Origin: Rathayibacter iranicus NCPPB 2253 = VKM Ac-1602
Lineage (GTDB): Bacteria > Actinomycetota > Actinomycetes > Actinomycetales > Microbacteriaceae
Assembly (NCBI RefSeq): GCF_003149025.1
Contig: NZ_QGDV01000001.1
Coordinates: 434,001 to 498,000, forward strand
Direction of reading: 5' to 3'
Length of the DNA stretch: 64,000 nucleotides
Made by a program: the position numbers and the translations under genes. Positions within the stretch are counted from its first letter, which is position 1; each line of letters starts with the position of its first letter. The notes under the pieces are model-generated. The model was given only the letters and a program-made list of their open reading frames with translations. It did no database searches and was not told where the DNA came from. Positions 61,956-64,000 of the stretch are shown one piece after another.

Positions 61956-63335
61956 TCAGCACTCGATGACGTTGACCGCCAGCCCGCCCTCGCTCGTCTC
62001 CTTGTACTTCGAGGACATATCGATTCCGGTCTGGCGCATCGTCTCGATCACTGCGTCGAGCGAGACGCGGTGGGTACCGTCGCCGTGCAGCGCCAGCCGT
62101 GCTGCACTCACCGCAGTCGACGATGCGATGGCGTTGCGTTCGATACACGGGATCTGCACGAGCCCGCCCACCGGGTCGCAGGTCAGGCCAAGGTGGTGTT
62201 CCATCGCGATCTCGGCCGCATTTTCGACCTGCTGCGGAGTTCCGCCGAGCACTGCGCACAGAGCCCCGGCGGCCATCGCGCAGGCAGAGCCGACCTCGCC
62301 TTGGCATCCCGCCTCCGCTCCCGAGATCGAGGCGTTCGTCTTGCAGAGCGAGCCGATCGCCGCCGCTGTCAGGAGGAACCGCCTCACGCCCGCCCGGTCG
62401 GCCCCCGGGACGAAGCGGAGGTAGTAGTGCGCCACCGCCGGAATGATGCCCGCCGCCCCGTTCGTCGGCGCGGTGACGACGCGCCCACCTGCGGCGTTCT
62501 CCTCGTTGACCGCGAGGGCGAACGCGTGCAGCCACTCCACCGAGGTCGCCCGGGCACGGTCAAGTGGGTCCTCCTCGAAGGCTTCGAGCCGCTTCCGCAG
62601 CACGGAGGCGCGGCGGCGGACGCCGAGCCCGCCGGGAAGTATGCCTTCGGTCGCCAGCCCGTGCTCGACGCAGGTTGCCATCGCGTCCCAGACTGCGTCC
62701 AGGCGCTCGATGACGTTGACTCCGGGGTGCAGGGCCCACTCGTTCGCGAGGGCGATCTCGGAGATTCCCGTGCCCGTCCGGTCGCAGATCGCGAGCAGGT
62801 CGAGGCCCGAGTCGAACGGGAAGGGGTGCGCGGCGAGAGCCGCCAGCTCGGCGCGCTCTCCCGCCCGGCGGATGAACCCGCCGCCGATCGAGTAGTAGGT
62901 CTCCTCCCACACGGGCAGCGGTGCGTCGCCAAGCCACACGCTGAAGGTCAGGGCGTTCGGATGCTCGGGCAGCCGGGTCCGCGGCTCGAAGGCGATATCG
63001 TCGCGCGTCATCGGGAGGCGCTTCTCGCCGGCCAGCATGATCGAGCCCGCATCCTCGAGACGATGCCATGCTCCGCGAACCTCTTCTGGATCGCACGTCT
63101 CGGGATCGAGGCCCGAGAGCCCGGCGACGACGGCGTCGGGAGTACCGTGGCCGATCCCGGTCGACCCAAGCGAGCCGTAGAGAGTGCAGCCCACCCGGCT
63201 GACCTGGTGCAGGATCCCCGCGTCTCGGATCCGCTCCGCGAGCGCGAGGGCGGCGCGCATCGGGCCGACGGTGTGCGAACTGGACGGCCCAATCCCGACG
63301 CTGAACAGGTCGAAGACGGAGACGTAGGCGCTCAT
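61956..63335 (-). CDS. sdaA: L-serine ammonia-lyase (iron-sulfur, single chain)
   Basis: Deaminates L-serine to pyruvate. 459 residues. The N-terminal beta part starts MSAYVSVFDLFSVGIGPSSS HTVGPM. The C-terminal alpha part has the cysteines of the 4Fe-4S cluster in SLCKTNASISGAEAGCQGEV, SACAMAAG, LTCDPVGG and IPCIERN. It ends SKYKETSEGGLAVNVIEC, whose terminal Cys is the known cluster tail ligand. The length is that of the fused bacterial enzyme. An isolated gene at the window's end. Confidence 0.94.
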   Translation of the reverse strand: MSAYVSVFDLFSVGIGPSSSHTVGPMRAALALAERIRDAGILHQVSRVGCTLYGSLGSTGIGHGTPDAVVAGLSGLDPETCDPEEVRGAWHRLEDAGSIMLAGEKRLPMTRDDIAFEPRTRLPEHPNALTFSVWLGDAPLPVWEETYYSIGGGFIRRAGERAELAALAAHPFPFDSGLDLLAICDRTGTGISEIALANEWALHPGVNVIERLDAVWDAMATCVEHGLATEGILPGGLGVRRRASVLRKRLEAFEEDPLDRARATSVEWLHAFALAVNEENAAGGRVVTAPTNGAAGIIPAVAHYYLRFVPGADRAGVRRFLLTAAAIGSLCKTNASISGAEAGCQGEVGSACAMAAGALCAVLGGTPQQVENAAEIAMEHHLGLTCDPVGGLVQIPCIERNAIASSTAVSAARLALHGDGTHRVSLDAVIETMRQTGIDMSSKYKETSEGGLAVNVIEC

Positions 63336-64000
63336 CCACTGAGACTACGCCGGGCTACACGGGACGGTTGGAGCGATATCGCGGTGGGTACCCAGTCGGG
63401 CACCCACCCCGGGGCGGTGGTCAGGACGTTTCCCCGAGGCTCACCACTCGTCGTGCGCGTGGTCGGAGTGTCCCGCGTCGCCGGGGCCGAGCGCGAGCAT
63501 CGTGCCCAGCGCATCGCACGCGCTCCGCATGACCGCGCCGGAATAGTGGCCGGAGCCAACGTCGTGTCCACATGGCGGTTACGAGATGTGGAAGCGTCTC
63601 GGTCCCGCAAGAGAGGCTGGCGCCGACCGGCAGGAGGACACTCGGCGGCGTCGAGACGCGCCCGGGTCACTCATGACGCGCGCGGGCTGCTATTTTCGCC
63701 GGGACGCACCGCCGGAGTGGGCCTCAGGTGCCGGGAGGGAGCAGACCGTGAACGCCGCTTTGCCGACGATCCTCCTTTCCGCACACTGGCTTCTGACAAG
63801 ACCCGAGCGCTCGACACGTCCGCTGGCAGCGCTTCAGCCGCGTGTCCGGCAGCCGTGGACCTGCGCCGAGGGCTCCCGGAGGACACCGCCTATTCCCGCC
63901 CGTACTCGTCCAAAAGGGCAGTGACGCGTGCCCGACCTGCGGCAGCGCGCCGCAGCGGACACGTCTCCCTTCACCACAGCGAGCGCCGAAACCTCCGCGG
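63336..64000. other. No convincing gene in the last 665 bases
   Basis: Several open frames exist, but none has a ribosome-binding site, a family motif or usual codon pattern. One short minus-strand stretch at about 63440-63575 reads protein-like (GHDVGSGHYSGAVMRSACDA, ending HAHDEW). It has a stop just upstream and only an internal start, so it may be a decayed gene end. Confidence 0.5.

Noticed and set aside
63440-63575. Protein-like minus-strand stretch ending HAHDEW
   Set aside because: There is a stop just upstream in frame and only an internal start, leaving about 29 codons, too little to call a gene.

Overview
This window is high-GC actinobacterial DNA. The gene content fits Microbacteriaceae (Rathayibacter, Clavibacter or Leifsonia relatives). 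The evidence is the gene order acs / 6C small RNA / tad pilus genes / topA-tmk-holB, the secreted Pat-1/Chp-like serine proteases, actinobacterial families such as DUF4244, DUF3097, DUF3054 and DUF3516, frequent GTG/TTG starts, and many 4-base ATGA/GTGA overlaps. The genus is an inference.

Layout. 1-1.2 kb: 5' part of acetyl-CoA synthetase (minus strand). 1.4-1.6 kb: a 6C-type small RNA. 1.7-4.9 kb: a compact tad pilus operon. 5-12.2 kb: topA, tmk, holB, a secreted alpha/beta hydrolase and a TetR regulator. 12.3-17.5 kb: tRNA-Thr, DacB, nicotinamidase, an aldehyde dehydrogenase, an rRNA methyltransferase and a lipoprotein. 17.6-21.2 kb: an ABC exporter and an MHS-type transporter, separated by a repeat-rich spacer. 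21.4-25.1 kb: the riboflavin operon ribD-ribE-ribBA-ribH under an FMN riboswitch.

25.2-36.9 kb is a horizontally acquired island, visibly richer in A/T than its flanks. It is bracketed by two decayed IS3-family fragments, each keeping the island-facing end of an IS. It encodes a RiPP pathway of the daptide class: recognition protein (MpaB), class III aminotransferase (MpaD), iron-ADH-fold dehydrogenase (MpaC), three short precursors sharing an MDAP leader motif and a C-terminal Ala-Thr, methyltransferase (MpaM), an extra YcaO enzyme, an intramembrane M50 protease with its own winged-helix N-terminus (MpaP), and an ABC exporter. From what is known of daptides, the C-terminal Thr should be oxidised and decarboxylated, transaminated, then N,N-dimethylated, giving a peptide that ends in a dimethylated diamine instead of a carboxylate. 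The YcaO suggests a second modification, of the backbone. This is the most interesting system in the window.

37-39 kb: an ArsR regulator, DUF3097, DUF3054 and a decayed MOSC gene. 39.2-44.2 kb: a tandem array of five complete secreted trypsin-fold proteases and one broken copy. 44.2-63.3 kb: mostly core genes, including a Ski2-like helicase, Ku, a cell-wall-anchored M28 peptidase, an aldo/keto reductase, an MFS transporter, HrpA, a thioredoxin-domain protein, a sulfurtransferase and L-serine dehydratase. No convincing gene was found in the last 660 bases.
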